From: Acanthaster planci
Lineage: Eukaryota; Echinodermata; Asteroidea; Valvatida; Acanthasteridae
Direction: 5' to 3'
DNA length: 64,000 bases
NCBI RefSeq assembly: GCF_001949145.1
Contig: NW_019091513.1
Location: 249,623 to 313,622, forward strand
A model generated the notes under the pieces. It ran no database searches and was not told the origin of the DNA. It saw only the letters and a program-made list of their open reading frames with translations. Both the position numbers and the translations under genes were made by a program. Shown piece by piece: positions 1 to 11,727 of this stretch (the first letter of the stretch is position 1; each line of letters opens with the position of its first letter).

Positions 1-3000
1 ACATGTCGCCCTGACTATCACGACCGATGGCTGACAAAAACAGAGGAGAAGCACCAAGACGAGTCATACAGTCTGCCACATTGCGTCCAACACCGCCTAG
101 AGAGACATTTATACTACCAGGATTCGTCCCATCACCATACTATGGTAACCAAGAAAAGGAATCAATCGGCTAAATCCAGGCCATATACCTACCACTGTAC
201 CACACATCAGCAAAGTTTCATTGCATACCAGAAAACGTCTGTCCTACATCACCTGTCATTAAAAGTACTTTTGGTTATATCACAAGAAGTAGAAAAGTAA
301 AAATAAGACTTACGTCCTTTGCAAGATAATTAAAATAAATGGATTACTGTAAGCTTTCCTGCCAAATGTGAGATTCAGAGGGTGTGGTGCTCTGTAGCAA
401 GCATGCCCTGTACATAGGGCTAGGCAATGCACGTGGTGTAAATGAGATTATATCCAAGAACATAGTGCATGGGGCAAACTGCTGAGTTGATAGACTTGGC
501 GCTTGAGTGTCTACACTGATGAGATTTGTATACAAAAACAAATATAAAGCGGACTAACGGATTCATGTACATGAGTGTAAACAGCCCCCTTCCAATACAA
601 GCAAAGTGATTACTATTATCTCTTGGCTTCTGATTGACGACATCAGGTCAACGTTACTTCCACCTATGACAACTGGCCTCCCCTGTCTTTTGCCATCTTG
701 AGTGGTTGCATGCCTATGCTTGGTGCGTCTGTTGTGAGCCTTTTGGTTCCGTATGTAGGAGAGTTCCAGGGCTATCTTGCTGCCAATGTCTGCATTATTC
801 TTTATGAGTGCAATATCTGGCAGAGGTCTGTTAAGGTTACAGACTCCATCAGGAACTGGGATTGATAAAGGACTCGTAACAACATCTTTTGATCATACTG
901 GTGTTATAACGAAAGCCAAAAGGTATTCTTCAAAGTGAAACATATTATCAAAATATCATGACAAAAACTAAATGATAGAACAGCATTATGCCTTCCAATA
1001 AATCATTAACATAAAAGCTCAGAAATTACATATAATTGTTGTACATATACGTATCACAATATCAATATTTTTTAGGAATGTTGGCTTTGTAAGGATACTA
1101 GCTTTCAGTGAGTCGCCTTTGGTAATCTGGTTGACTCTTTCCAGAATGTACGGTGTCACGTCCTTGCCCTGTATGCCTTTATCACTACGAAAACAGTATC
1201 AGCCAATGAACAAAACTGTATCCAGGTGCAAGTGCTCTCACTCTATGTAAACTTTCAGGTTCGACATATCTTCTGAATGCAACACGAGCACAAACTGGGC
1301 AGGGGCCAGGCTCATAAAATGACGGAGAGGAGTCTACAAAAATTCTAAACAAGCTTTGTTTTGTTTTTCCTTGTTTTCCGCATGGAATTGGACATAGTGA
1401 CCTTGGAAACCTACCAGTTTAGCTCCAGCAAAATCACTTTCCATTCTTTCGATTGTTGTGATTAATATAAAATTTTCATCACTTGGTTACTCTTCCTTAC
1501 GTCAGGGTCACTGAATGCGAATCAAGAATCAAATCTATCATGTCTATACCTTGCTTCCTGTAATACAGTCTTAATAGCTTCTTCAATAGCTTGGCCTTCC
1601 GCTGCAAGATCAGCTGGTATTGGCACACCAATCAGTATGCCACTACCTAACTCCAAAGATAAATTGTAATCTGCCACAAGAGAAAATAAGATCACAAAGA
1701 TGATTATGATCACGAAGTTGAATGACTGAATATCACACATGTGCAATATCTTCATGGTATATCATCTCCAGCATTTATCACATACTGCAACATTATGTTG
1801 TTTTGTACAGGAAATAAACATTTTCATTCACAGCAGTTGCTGGACTCATAGATAAAAATCCCTTCACACACGCTCAAACTGAAATCTATGAGAAAACTTT
1901 CCATTGAATCATTTCAAAATCACAACGGTTGAGACTTTTCAACCACCACTTGACGTCTCCTCATTAGATTCTAGAAATTCCTAAACGTATGCGCCTAATG
2001 GAGTCTGTTGGAAATCCATAAGAAAAATATTATGGAAGAAAACGGTACTTTTTAAAATTGAAGATACAAGGGCTTGATGTGTGATCTTTTATACTGATGT
2101 AAGATTTGCACTTGGCCCTGCATCTTCAAGTTGAGTGAGGCGAGGGGAATACGGCGCACTGTGTGGTTGGTTCCTTGCTTTGCAGTGTTTGGTGATGTGC
2201 TTGGGAGCATAGTTTTAATATTATACATTTACATTCATTGTTCCTGAGCATGTGACTAAGGAAACACAGCTTTTTTTCTACTATTTCATTGTACTTAATA
2301 AATTATGTTTTACATCTCTATCGCTTAAGGATAATAAAATGATGGGCACACATGGGAAGTCTCATTGCATTAATTTCTTTAGAGTACCTCAGAATGCGTC
2401 AGAAACTGTTAAAAGAGACAGTCACCAACTATAGTCTCAGAGCTGAATTATATAAGTAACGAAAGCTTACAACTACATTTAGAAAGATTAAACCATTCAT
2501 TACCAAATTACTACTTAACACGTCACAAAAAGAGAAACAGTACCTATTAATTCAGCAGCATCTCTTGCACATTTGACATGTATTGGGGCTTGATATCCAC
2601 TGCTTGGTGTAAAGAATGCTGGGAAATAACTACTGGGACCAAATGCTGCTACAGTAACGCCTTCAGTTTCCTATCCCAAATAAACAATATTTTATAAATT
2701 TAAAAATGATTTAAATTGAAGCACCAACTAAATATTAGAAGCAGAAAAAGATCTTCTGAATCCAAAAGTAACGGCAAAGGTGACTGCGAAGGACAAAAAA
2801 GAACAAAAATACAGAATTGGACATCTCAGCTATTAAAAGTACATGTACAGCGTACATGTACATGCAGGCCTGCTGCAAGGAGATATGCCAGCACTATTTC
2901 TCTTATACTCAACTTGACATCTGTTGTCAAGCACTCAATGAATATGAAGATTTGGACTTTGCTATATCAACAAAGTCTTGAGGAATAACTCTACATCTGG

Positions 3001-6000
3001 TCACAATATTCTACCCAGACTATGTTGATGATGCAGCACTACCATTAGATCACGTGAAGGAGGTACAAGAGCAAATTAACAAAGAGCAAAGTGAGGGTGG
3101 GAAATTAGGATTACACCNNNNNNNNNNNNNNNNNNNNNNNNNNNNNNNNNNNNNNNNNNNNNNNNNNNNNNNNNNNNNNNNNNNNNNNNNNNNNNNNNNN
3201 NNNNNNNNNNNNNNNNNNNNNNNNNNNNNNNNNNNNNNNNNNNNNNNNNNNNNNNNNNNNNNNNNNNNNNNNNNNNNNNNNNNNNNNNNNNNNNNNNNNN
3301 NNNNNNNNNNNNNNNNNNNNNNNNNNNNNNNNNNNNNNNNNNNNNNNNNNNNNNNNNNNNNNNNNNNNNNNNNNNNNNNNNNNNNNNNNNNNNNNNNNNN
3401 NNNNNNNNNNNNNNNNNNNNNNNNNNNNNNNNNNNNNNNNNNNNNNNNNNNNNNNNNNNNNNNNNNNNNNNNNNNNNNNNNNNNNNNNNNNNNNNNNNNN
3501 NNNNNNNNNNNNNNNNNNNNNNNNNNNNNNNTTTTATGCTAAGAACACTGAGTACATGACTTTTAAATCAGTATTTGAGTTCTTGTAGAAAGAGTGATTG
3601 ACTTCAAAAACCTGGGATTAAGGATGGAAAGCACAGATACAGTCATCTCTTAAAAACACTAGTGTGGAAAGCTCTTTATAACATGAAGTAGATGCGGAAA
3701 TAAAAAAGATGAGGTTTTTCAATGCAGACAGCACTTGAAACAATTGTCCTTTATACATGTGAAGCATAAGCTCTCACTTAGGTCATGACCCTCAATGGTT
3801 GCTACAGTTAGATGACACTTCATATCAGCTGGAAAATTCGCATCACGAATGGGTGTTCTATGGAGTTTTGTCTCTTACATGTACCAAAAAGATTGAATGT
3901 AAGAGTCTTAACCAAGCTCCTTCCTGAATTATACTGCCTACTCATGTAACAGAAAATTGCAGACCACTGCTTAAAACCACAGGCAAGTTCAATCAAAGAC
4001 CACTAATTAACTAGCGTTTGGTTTGTGACATACCTAGCACATGTGCAGTGAAGTTGAAGTGTAAATGATTCTAGTCAACCGTTGTCATGTCGTTGGGCTG
4101 GAGGGGAGAATTGGTGGTAGAAGGAAGGGCAAAATAGCAAAAAAAGGGTGAAAATGGTCGTTTACTTGTGGCATCATATTTTCTGGCATTTTTCTTATAA
4201 CTGGTCCTCTCTGCACTGTGCTATTAAAAATGGTTTATGGCAAATAGTTGACTAGACTGGTCCAACCACTACTGTGTGTGTTTGATCAGAGTTGCTTGAA
4301 CTATAGTTAACTATGGTGCTTGATTGAACTTGCCCAATGATTCATTCAGTGGTAAATGCTGGAATGGAGACTAGACAGGAAGCATCCTGTTCTTATGACA
4401 GACAGAACTGTGTTTCATGGTTACTACGACGAAGCCCAAGCCGGGTTGATTCCATGTTTAGGGGTCATTACTATATGGTACCTGCTACTAGCTGTTAGGG
4501 CAATGCAAAGCTTTTTTTAATAACTGATGCTACTGAATAGTGCATGTTGCAATAGACCAATCCATTATGCCCAGCCCCACTGCTTTCTCACCAATCACAA
4601 CTGTGATTTATGTTCCAAAAGTCCAACATATGACATTTGTGCGTGTGACACTTGCGGCTGGAATGTGTAGTGTGGCATTGGAGAAGAGCATGTCGTAAGT
4701 ACCCACGCGAGTAGTGGGACCGGTTTACTGGATCCGTTTACTAGCAAACCTGGATTTTGGTGTGGATGTGTTGACTATTTTTCTGAGTGAGCAACATATC
4801 ATGCATCTAAGGTTCTTCAATGGGAAGAAATACGTTAATTGAAATGCCAAAACATTAATTATCCAGTTACAGTATAGAGTATGATCTTTTCAAGTCGGTT
4901 TTTTTTTTTTTGGTGAGCAACTTTTGATGCCGCATGAAAGTGCTGGATTGGAATATGTAACTTCCTCCTTTTTCATTCCATGCTTACCAAATATTCCAGG
5001 GTTCTTGGAATATCCAATATCGACTTGATGCCGGCTGAAATTACTGCCATTGGAGTGCGGCCTAATTCAGTCAAGTCAGCACTAACATCCATACCTGTGA
5101 CAATCAATAAAATATAAAGATGAGTTTTATTTCAGCAATGAGAATTAATGAACACGCACAATTACCTTTGCTACTATGGGTAGATTCAGGGACTCTTTTT
5201 GAGGAACATGTACATGTGTGCTCCTGTTCTACCAGGGTACAGTTTCCTATTTAAAAGTGCCAGAGAAACCAAGAAAAATACTGTTCCTTATGTGGTTGAA
5301 CCATGTGGCTTCTCATAAGAAATGCATGCCACAGTATCTTTTTATAACATGGTCCTTTTTTTTACTGATCGCAGACTATTTGACGTACACGTAGCATATA
5401 GACTGAATACTCAGTGAGTCAATTTAGCCATTTGTATTGGTTGAGAGCCCGTTATAAGGCTGGTCTTAAACCTTAGATAAGTCACTGGCTTGTTGTGTGC
5501 CACCTTATGCAGTACAGGCCATGTTTGTGCAAATCTCCATTTAACCCCTTCACGCCGGGACTCGTTAAAACACGCCATACAAACTCAGATCTTCAGCCCG
5601 CTTTTCAGCTATTATTCTCGGCCCACGCTCGAGTGAACACAGTGAAAGAAGGCAGACCCTGGATCTTGTGTATATGGTAATTGGTCTTTGTGTGTAACCC
5701 AGAAATGAAAAGACCGAATTTGCATCATAATCACCAGCTTCACAATAGTCCCCACTTTGAAAAGAGGCAACGGTTACGTGGAAGCTTCAGTAGAGCCGCA
5801 TGCCACCGAACAATCAGCCTTTTCACTGTGTAATTCAAAGCGTGCAGAGCATGCTGGGCCACAAACCAAGAACTTGTGGTTTGGCAGGTGGATTTTGTGG
5901 CCAAGTGAGGCTTGAATTCATGGAGTCAGCTTTCAGAAAGAAATTCCCACCGAGAAGAGGTCAAGGAGCTTTTTTATGATTATTTGTGAAAGGAGCATTC

Positions 6001-9000
6001 TATAGAGTACAGAGGTGTGATGTCATTTTTAACAAGGAAGTGAGCTGGTCTGAACTGACCCATCTTTATTCACAGAAAAATCAGGCAGATAAAAATGAGC
6101 CAACTTATTTCTCCTCCTCTGTGGACGCCCCCGATTCCTCCAGTCACAAACACAGGTATTCCAGCACGATGAGCCCCAATCATAGTGCCTGACACTGTGG
6201 TACCACCTGTAAGTCCCTATAAATCAACATATAAGCAAATGATTGTTCATTACAAACAGTACCAAAGCCTAGCAAACCTACAAGACCGTGAATCAATGAT
6301 TTGATGTACACGTCTGTATGAAGGATGGTCAAACAGATCTTTGGATGTCTCTCTTGAGTCATTATTGGATTTCATAAAACTACAAAATTTGATCGACATG
6401 TGTACTTACACATTCAGTTTTAGGCATTTCCCCATCAAAATCATTTTATGATTGCAATTCCTGATCAGCTTATTTCCTAGCACTGCCAGAACTGAACTTT
6501 TAAAACAAGAAGGAATGGATAATTTATAAAAACAAGACAAGGTCACTCAGGTCTATACAGGGGCTGATGTACAAGATATCGGGCCCACCTCCCAGTGTTC
6601 TAGGTCTGTGACCTGGTTAATTTATCTGCTCGGTCTGACTTTTCAATGTCATAGTGCAGTTTTACCAATTTTGAATTTAGCATTGGTTACATGTAGTATG
6701 GCAAAATGTTGCTTTTACAAAAGGCACCATTTTCTTTAACCCTAACAGTTCTCAGTCCTCCAACAGGTGAAGGATTGAGGACTGTTAGGGTTAATGAACT
6801 AAGATGATACCCTGTAGATGTGAAAGTTTCATAATTCATTTCCACCCCATCTTTTACAGTCCTACACACACGCTGGTTCACATGTAACCAAATTGTCCAA
6901 CCCGTGGTAGTCAATTGACCAAAATGAAAATTCCGTTTTCAATTTAGAATGATGTATGATGAGGTGTGTAGGAACATGTACATGCATTCCTCACCTGACT
7001 TAAACCCCATGCAATGTCTCTACGAGACGCTTTGATTGGTCCAGAGCACTCTGTTAAATGTTGCAATTCTGTCTGCCTCAATCCGATGAGTAGCTTTCCG
7101 TTCATCAGAGCGATGGTGGCTGGCGTCACACCATTCTGTGCAACAATGGACTCGACTTCCTGAGCCATCCTGGACACACATGGACTATTTGTATTAACCC
7201 TAACACTCCTCAATCCTTCACCTGTTGGAGGACTGAGGACTGTTAGGGTTAAGTAGCTTGTGGTTAAAATGTCAGCAATGACAAACAAGCCCTTTTCAGC
7301 CAGGTAGTGAACATATTAACCTTAACTCTCCAGCCTACTTTGGCTAGAAGCCCTGCCACACACATCAGTCTGCATCATTTCTCTATGTGGCTTGTCTGTC
7401 TAGTGTAACAAGATCCAACAGGTCAACTCTCCCCAAGGCCAAACAGCCTGGAAGTCTGTGGTTGCCAGTCACCACAAGATTGGACAGTAGCATTGTTCGG
7501 CTGCTGTTGATTGCCCAGTGCATCAAAGTGCATCAGACTTTTTAACCAGATGCACTGTGCTGTATCTGGTAGGGTTAGGATTAACGATACACATTGTGAC
7601 AGTTTAAAGATTGACACATTTTTAAATTGAGATGGAAAATTAGAAGACGCTTTATGAAAAGCAAACACATGCCATGCACTCACGAAGCCCCTCTAACATC
7701 TTACGCTCTTAATAATCTGCAAAATCAATTTGATCTATGTGAAAGGAAAAAATTTTAAGAACACTTTTTGAAAAAAGCAGTATGTTAATTGATTGAAGCC
7801 AATCTACACATGTGTGTTGTCTGCATTTTTCTTTAATTTGGTGTTAAAGTATTCAAAACACGTTATATGCATACAATTGAAGTTTCAGTAAGAGTTTTCT
7901 TGATTAAACATTTAACTTTGCATGCTCATAAGCAAAGTCAGCAAAGTCAGATAAGTATACATGTACATGATGCAGGGCTTGTTAAATTATTCCTTTCTAA
8001 CACTTAACAATAACATGTGACGACATTTATAGTGTAAAAATGAGAACATCACAGTTATTTTGTCCATGTACAAACAAAACACAATTCTGAAATAAGCACA
8101 AGTCACTGATTTTTTTTTGGCAAGCAATTTTCTCTATAAGAGATTTTCTGAAGATAAATGTCATGCTTATGTACAGCACATGTGTGCCTTAACTATGTTC
8201 GGCGCGATTGCTCGATTGCGCAATCATGTGATTTCCGCAAGATTACCTGATCTTGTATAATCTGTTTATAATTTCCCCTTCTGAAAACTCCACATTCTTT
8301 CGAATTCAATGTTGTGAAAGATTATTTCACAAAATGAGGATAAAAGTCAGATGTTTCAGACAGCATGATGATGGACTGATCGTGCTCAACAACTATATGC
8401 AACACCAATCTTGCTTTGTTTGAGAGAACAGAGAAAGAACCTTCACAACTGCCTGGCATGTGGCTGGTGTTACCTGAGATTGTGAGGGTATGGCATCCCA
8501 TGTGTTATGATGGTACTCTCTAACGCAACCACAGGTTCATCTTTGGAGAGAGCAGATGCTACAGCAGGGTGATACTCCAGCAAATCTTAACAAAATGGGG
8601 AGGGGGGAAATAACAGAACATGATAAAACACTAATCTAAATGAAAAAAAAGACTTTGGTGCAAAAAATATTAAGTTCTATCACTGCCTTCTTTGATAAAT
8701 TATAATGATGGCCACTGTCCGAAGAAATAACATGAAGAAATTTGACACCAAAGGGAAAAAGAGAGCTTTATCAATTTCAAGTACAAACACATATGGTAGT
8801 TTGTCCCGCTAGTAAGGTCCTCACCATTAGCACCAAGTATCTTCCAGGTAGAAGAGTATCTCTTGCAAATTGCATTGTAGAATTTGTTCAGGCAAGATCC
8901 TTTCTGCCACAGGATTCTCATCCGTTGCATTTTTCCTACTTGCTGGTACTGATGCACCCGCACTGCAAATCACAATTGCAAATCATGATAAAATTATAGA

Positions 9001-9887
9001 GACAATTACAAATTATCCGTGCTCTATTCACTGGTTTGACAACGTAGTTTGCCACTGTTTTCCTTTAGGGTTTCATGCAGTAGCTCATTATGTGCACATT
9101 CCAAAAGTTTGCTTGACAGCAGGCAGTGTGAGTGGAATTTGGTCGCATTTTGTCAGTTTTCAACGCAAGAAATGATTGCAAGACTCACTGAAGACATATT
9201 ACTTCACCTTTTGACATGTGGAGAAGCTGGCAGGCCATTTTGAACTTTGGGGGAAATTTTGGGGCTCAGTGCATGGTAACAGTATTAACAGTATACTCTG
9301 GCACAAACTGGGCTTTATAATGGGGTACTACTGCAGTACAACGGTCAAAGTCTAAAATAAAAAAAGAAGTACAGTGCCCTACCGTACAAGTGGTTAGGAC
9401 TGCAGGGTTTTGGGTGGTAGATCATGTGTAGTTAAGCATGATCTGATGTGGTGAGGATTTGGACTTTGAATCTAGCCCGTAAAGAATATTCATGGATTTT
9501 AGTTTTACCATTCTGCCATTATCAAATATCGATTCAACTGGCTTGCAGGTTAATGGTTTCGATCATTTCCTTGCTTTGCACTACAGTCGTTTTCCCATTT
9601 CCACATGCTTCTAATTCCGGATTGTTTGAAAAGAAACGCCACCTTTTTGCATTGTTCTCTGATAACACATTTTCAGACAAATGCTGTTTTCAAAGATAAA
9701 GTGTAAGCTTTTTATACAAATTTCATTTTCAGGAAAATTTTAGAAAGAAAGAATTTCGGCCAGATTTTCTACTTGCACATTGACATGTTCAGATGGTTTG
9801 TCAAAAATCTTGAGAGCCAAAAAATCAACAAAACATTTATAGGGAGGCATGCCACTCACCATGTGCGATTCCGAGTACTTTTATCAT
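1..9887 (-). CDS. Pseudouridine-metabolising bifunctional enzyme: pseudouridine-5'-phosphate glycosidase (PsuG/IndA) fused to PfkB kinase; 3' end outside window
   Basis: Exons in transcript order: 9887-9860, 8585-8474, 7169-6995, 6216-6105, 5094-4988, 2670-2544, 1670-1550, 1184-1099, 816-614, 139-<1; all phases agree, giving 403 codons. The glycosidase domain (about residues 25-320) splits pseudouridine 5'-phosphate into uracil and ribose 5-phosphate; the PfkB kinase would phosphorylate pseudouridine. Seen: [16 protein letters not shown] (family metal/substrate Glu, residue 32), [17 protein letters not shown], the catalytic-lysine motif [24 protein letters not shown] and [12 protein letters not shown] Lys/Arg-rich linker leads to [12 protein letters not shown] near residue 337 and the PfkB glycine motif [12 protein letters not shown]. 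The start is uncertain. The first exon is open upstream to its acceptor at 9974, and 9887 is its only in-frame ATG, giving a short leader of the expected length. A non-coding 5' exon probably lies at 11391-11500. Fusions of this kind occur in many invertebrates and are absent from mammals (family knowledge). Confidence 0.93.
3118..3531. other. Assembly gap (414 N)
   Basis: Run of N inside the pseudouridine-enzyme intron between exons 5094-4988 and 2670-2544. The flanking exons join in phase and the protein family alignment is continuous, so no coding exon is expected here. Confidence 0.99.
5523..5560 (+). mobile_element. Solo left end of a family C TTAA element
   Basis: The segment starting TTAACCCCTTCACGCCGGGA matches the left end of 48566-49149 (TTAACCACTTCATGCCGGGG). 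I found no matching right end downstream, so only a fragment is claimed. It lies in a pseudouridine-enzyme intron. Confidence 0.4.
6736..6794. mobile_element. Miniature TTAA-flanked hairpin element (family A), copy 1
   Basis: TTAA sits at both ends (6736-6739, 6791-6794). Between them, terminal arms starting CCCTAACAGT pair over about 20 bases with two mismatches, around a short loop containing AACAGGTGA. A TTAA target duplication with termini beginning CCC is typical of piggyBac-type transposition, so this is probably a tiny non-autonomous derivative. It lies in a pseudouridine-enzyme intron. Copy 2 at 7194-7252 has the same 59-base length in the opposite orientation. Confidence 0.75.
7194..7252. 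mobile_element. Miniature TTAA-flanked hairpin element (family A), copy 2, next to a splice acceptor
   Basis: Same family as 6736-6794 but inverted. TTAA at 7194-7197 and 7249-7252; arms CCCTAACACTCCTCAATCCT and its near-complement. On minus it ends only 24 bases upstream of the exon beginning at 7169, so it occupies the normal branch-point zone of that intron. Confidence 0.78.
7411..7490 (+). repeat. Dispersed repeat R3, copy 1
   Basis: CAACTCTCCCCAAGGCCAAA with flanking TTGCCAGTCACCACAAGATT resembles 54366-54450 (CAGCTCTCCCCATGGCCAAA; TGCCAACCACCATGGGATCC). Old repeat of unknown type. Confidence 0.5.
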
Positions 9888-10014
9888 ACTCAATTCATTA
9901 TCTAAACGATCTTTAGCCGATTTAGCCAGCCACAAGTAGACAGTGCCCTCTTTGATGCGTATACATGACTGAACCTATAAAGGTCATTAAATATTTACTT
10001 TCAAATCCGAGTAG

Positions 10015-10082
10015 CATCTGTTGTCTAGCGGATCATAAGTCACGATCCCAGCTGGGTTAGAATCCAGTGATGGTCCCTTTAT
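10015..10082 (+). mobile_element. tRNA-like SINE head
   Basis: TTGTCTAGCGG (10021-10031) resembles an A box and GGTTAGAATCC (10055-10065) a B box, at tRNA-like spacing. It starts about 40 bases outside the acceptor of the pseudouridine-enzyme exon ending at 9974. The downstream repeat at 10136 may be its body. Confidence 0.45.
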
Positions 10083-10135
10083 TTTTCTTCCCCCAAAAGT
10101 TCAAAATATTCAGAAAGAATTCTACATGTAAGTGC

Positions 10136-10360
10136 GGACAACACTTGATGCCCCTGTGCACAAACCTATGAGACTTGTCTGAGAAATCCTAAGTGTTTTC
10201 TAAGTAAATGCTGGGAATTTTCTGAGCAAAATTTCACTTTTAAGAACATTTTATCATTTTCTGATGGCTGCAATAACATTTCAAGGGAAAATTAGTGTTG
10301 TTCGTGCATGGAACTCTTTCTGAATATTCTTTTGTCAATTCTAAATTGACTTCAACAGTT
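10136..10360 (+). repeat. Dispersed repeat R1, copy 1
   Basis: GACAACACTTGATGCCCCTG and TGTGCACAAACCTATGAGAC, followed by a CTAAGTAAATGCTGGGAATTTTC-like stretch, recur in the same order and orientation at 58141-58383. No coding potential. Confidence 0.7.
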
Positions 10361-10477
10361 AATTATAGAGTTTTGCATTTTTTTTTCTGATTTGTGGCTC
10401 TGGAGGATTTTTTTTAAAGGGAAAAAGTCCAAAATTGTATAATGGTCTGATTCCCACCTATTGAGTACGCAAATTTA

Positions 10478-10815
10478 CAGTCACCTCACCCCATTTCCAC
10501 TTCGCCCCTGACCGCTTCACCCCTAACTATATCACCCCATTTCCACTTCGCCCCATCGCCACTTTCTCTCAATCTAAACTTCAACATCTTTTGGTTTAGT
10601 TTTGAAGGTTGCAATGTCGACTGCCCGCCCAGCCGAATTAAAAGTTCAAATTCAGGCAATTTGCTAAGGAAAATGTTACAATCAACAAGTGATGGTGAAG
10701 CAATGTGGAGATGGGGTGGAGTGGGATGGGGCGAATTTGCAGCAGGGCAACGTGGGGACGAAGTGGCTAGGGGTGAGGTGACATGGGGCAAAGTGGAAAC
10801 AGGACGAAGTGACTG
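10478..10815. repeat. Foldback element built on ACTTCGCCCC / GGGGCGAAGT words
   Basis: The left side (10478-10560) reads CAGTCACCTCACCCCATTTC and repeats the block CACCCCATTTCCACTTCGCC twice. The right side (10705-10815) is its imperfect reverse complement, ending GGACGAAGTGACTG. The spacer of about 130 bases is unrelated. The open minus frame across it is a by-product. It lies in the probable first intron of the pseudouridine-enzyme gene. Non-autonomous inverted-repeat element; superfamily not determined. Confidence 0.65.
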
Positions 10816-11143
10816 ACACCCTATGTCGGCACGGAACTAGACTTAGACTAGAGTTGTCATGGTAAGAATTTCTCAGTCCCCAAAACAGTTACTGCACATG
10901 TGCCTGTCTACGTTAATTGTCGCGATCCGGAACTGGGAAAATTACTGCATCATGGGCCACAATCTACAAAGCAAAAGCCTAGGCCTTTGTCTTTGGCATG
11001 GGATTTCGGCATTGCCATTGGGATGCCGAGTGATCATGGCGTACCAGGTACCCCCAAAACTGGGGGGTTGGCCATTCGCCACGCTCCCACGGCATTGGTA
11101 CAGCCTGACGGCCATGACCAAATGACCGCCGATGACTGAGGCT

Positions 11144-11307
11144 GAGCCTATGTTAGCCCCACAAATAGGGCTGTAGTGGATCTCTTTTTTTACAATCTGT
11201 CTCTTATCTGTCACCACCACAGATAAGAGACAGATTGTACATGTTGAAAAGAGAGCCACTATACTAGGGGGCCCACCAGACTACAGCCCTATTTGTGCGG
11301 CTAAGCC
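11144..11307. repeat. 164-bp palindromic foldback with a perfect 20-bp inner stem
   Basis: Outer arms share CACAAATAGGGCTGTAGT (11160-11177 and its complement near 11278-11295). Inner arms 11192-11211 and 11219-11238 are perfect 20-base complements around a 7-base loop. The whole block can fold as one imperfect hairpin. It lies about 85 bases inside the presumed donor at 11391, beside the divergent promoter. Confidence 0.8.
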
Positions 11308-11390
11308 CATGTGCACGAGAAACGAACCTGTGAGTGTGTCTGTGATTTGTGAAACAAAAAAAATCAAAGAAACAAAATGCTACATACCTT

Positions 11391-11727
11391 GACCAACTAC
11401 GCAGAAAATCCTTCAACTGGTCTACTGACGCCTTGGTTGGCCAGGAAACACTGCATTTGTATTTCGCGGCTCGGCGGTACTGCAGATCTGCAGACACTAA
11501 CCTAGCCTACTTATTGGGGCGGAGCTCGTGAGACTTTCGGGTACATTCGTATCGCGGCCGCGCGCCTGGCCGAAGGCCCGATTTCCCGCGCTTGCAACAG
11601 CGCCCTCTTGCGGAACGGTTGGCAGCCAGTACTGCACTGCAGTATACACATGTCTGAACATGACTGAGCCTTCCTCATGTACGGGCGCGAATGTCAGGCC
11701 TGACTTGATCACTTAATCAGAAGAATC
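11391..11727. promoter_or_regulatory. Divergent (bidirectional) promoter between the pseudouridine enzyme gene and XRCC5
   Basis: The Ku80 start codon lies at 11728 on plus. On minus, a GC-rich exon-like stretch ends in a good donor (AAG followed by gtatgt, exon end 11391) that could be the 5' exon of the pseudouridine gene. The core, roughly 11540-11620, is the most CpG-rich part of the left half of the window and contains a NotI-type GCGGCCGC. No TATA box is evident, so this reads as a CpG-type housekeeping promoter. If the 11391 exon joins the acceptor at 9974, the frame reaching the enzyme has a TAG just before the junction. The exon would then be 5' untranslated and translation would begin at 9887. 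Inference from layout; transcription start sites are not visible. Confidence 0.5.

Noticed and set aside
10021-10065. tRNA gene from A and B boxes (also at 27554, 32537 and 56572)
   Set aside because: No acceptor-stem pairing or full cloverleaf; the boxes belong to dispersed SINE copies.
11192-11238. The inner stem contains ATAAGAGACAG, the inner part of the Tn5/Nextera mosaic end, suggesting adapter contamination
   Set aside because: Only 11 bases match, the remaining mosaic-end bases differ, and the stem continues into longer genomic arms.
11497-11712. 71-codon frame on minus in the divergent promoter as N-terminus of the pseudouridine enzyme
   Set aside because: It ends in a stop before the donor at 11391 and cannot be joined in frame to the exon at 9974.
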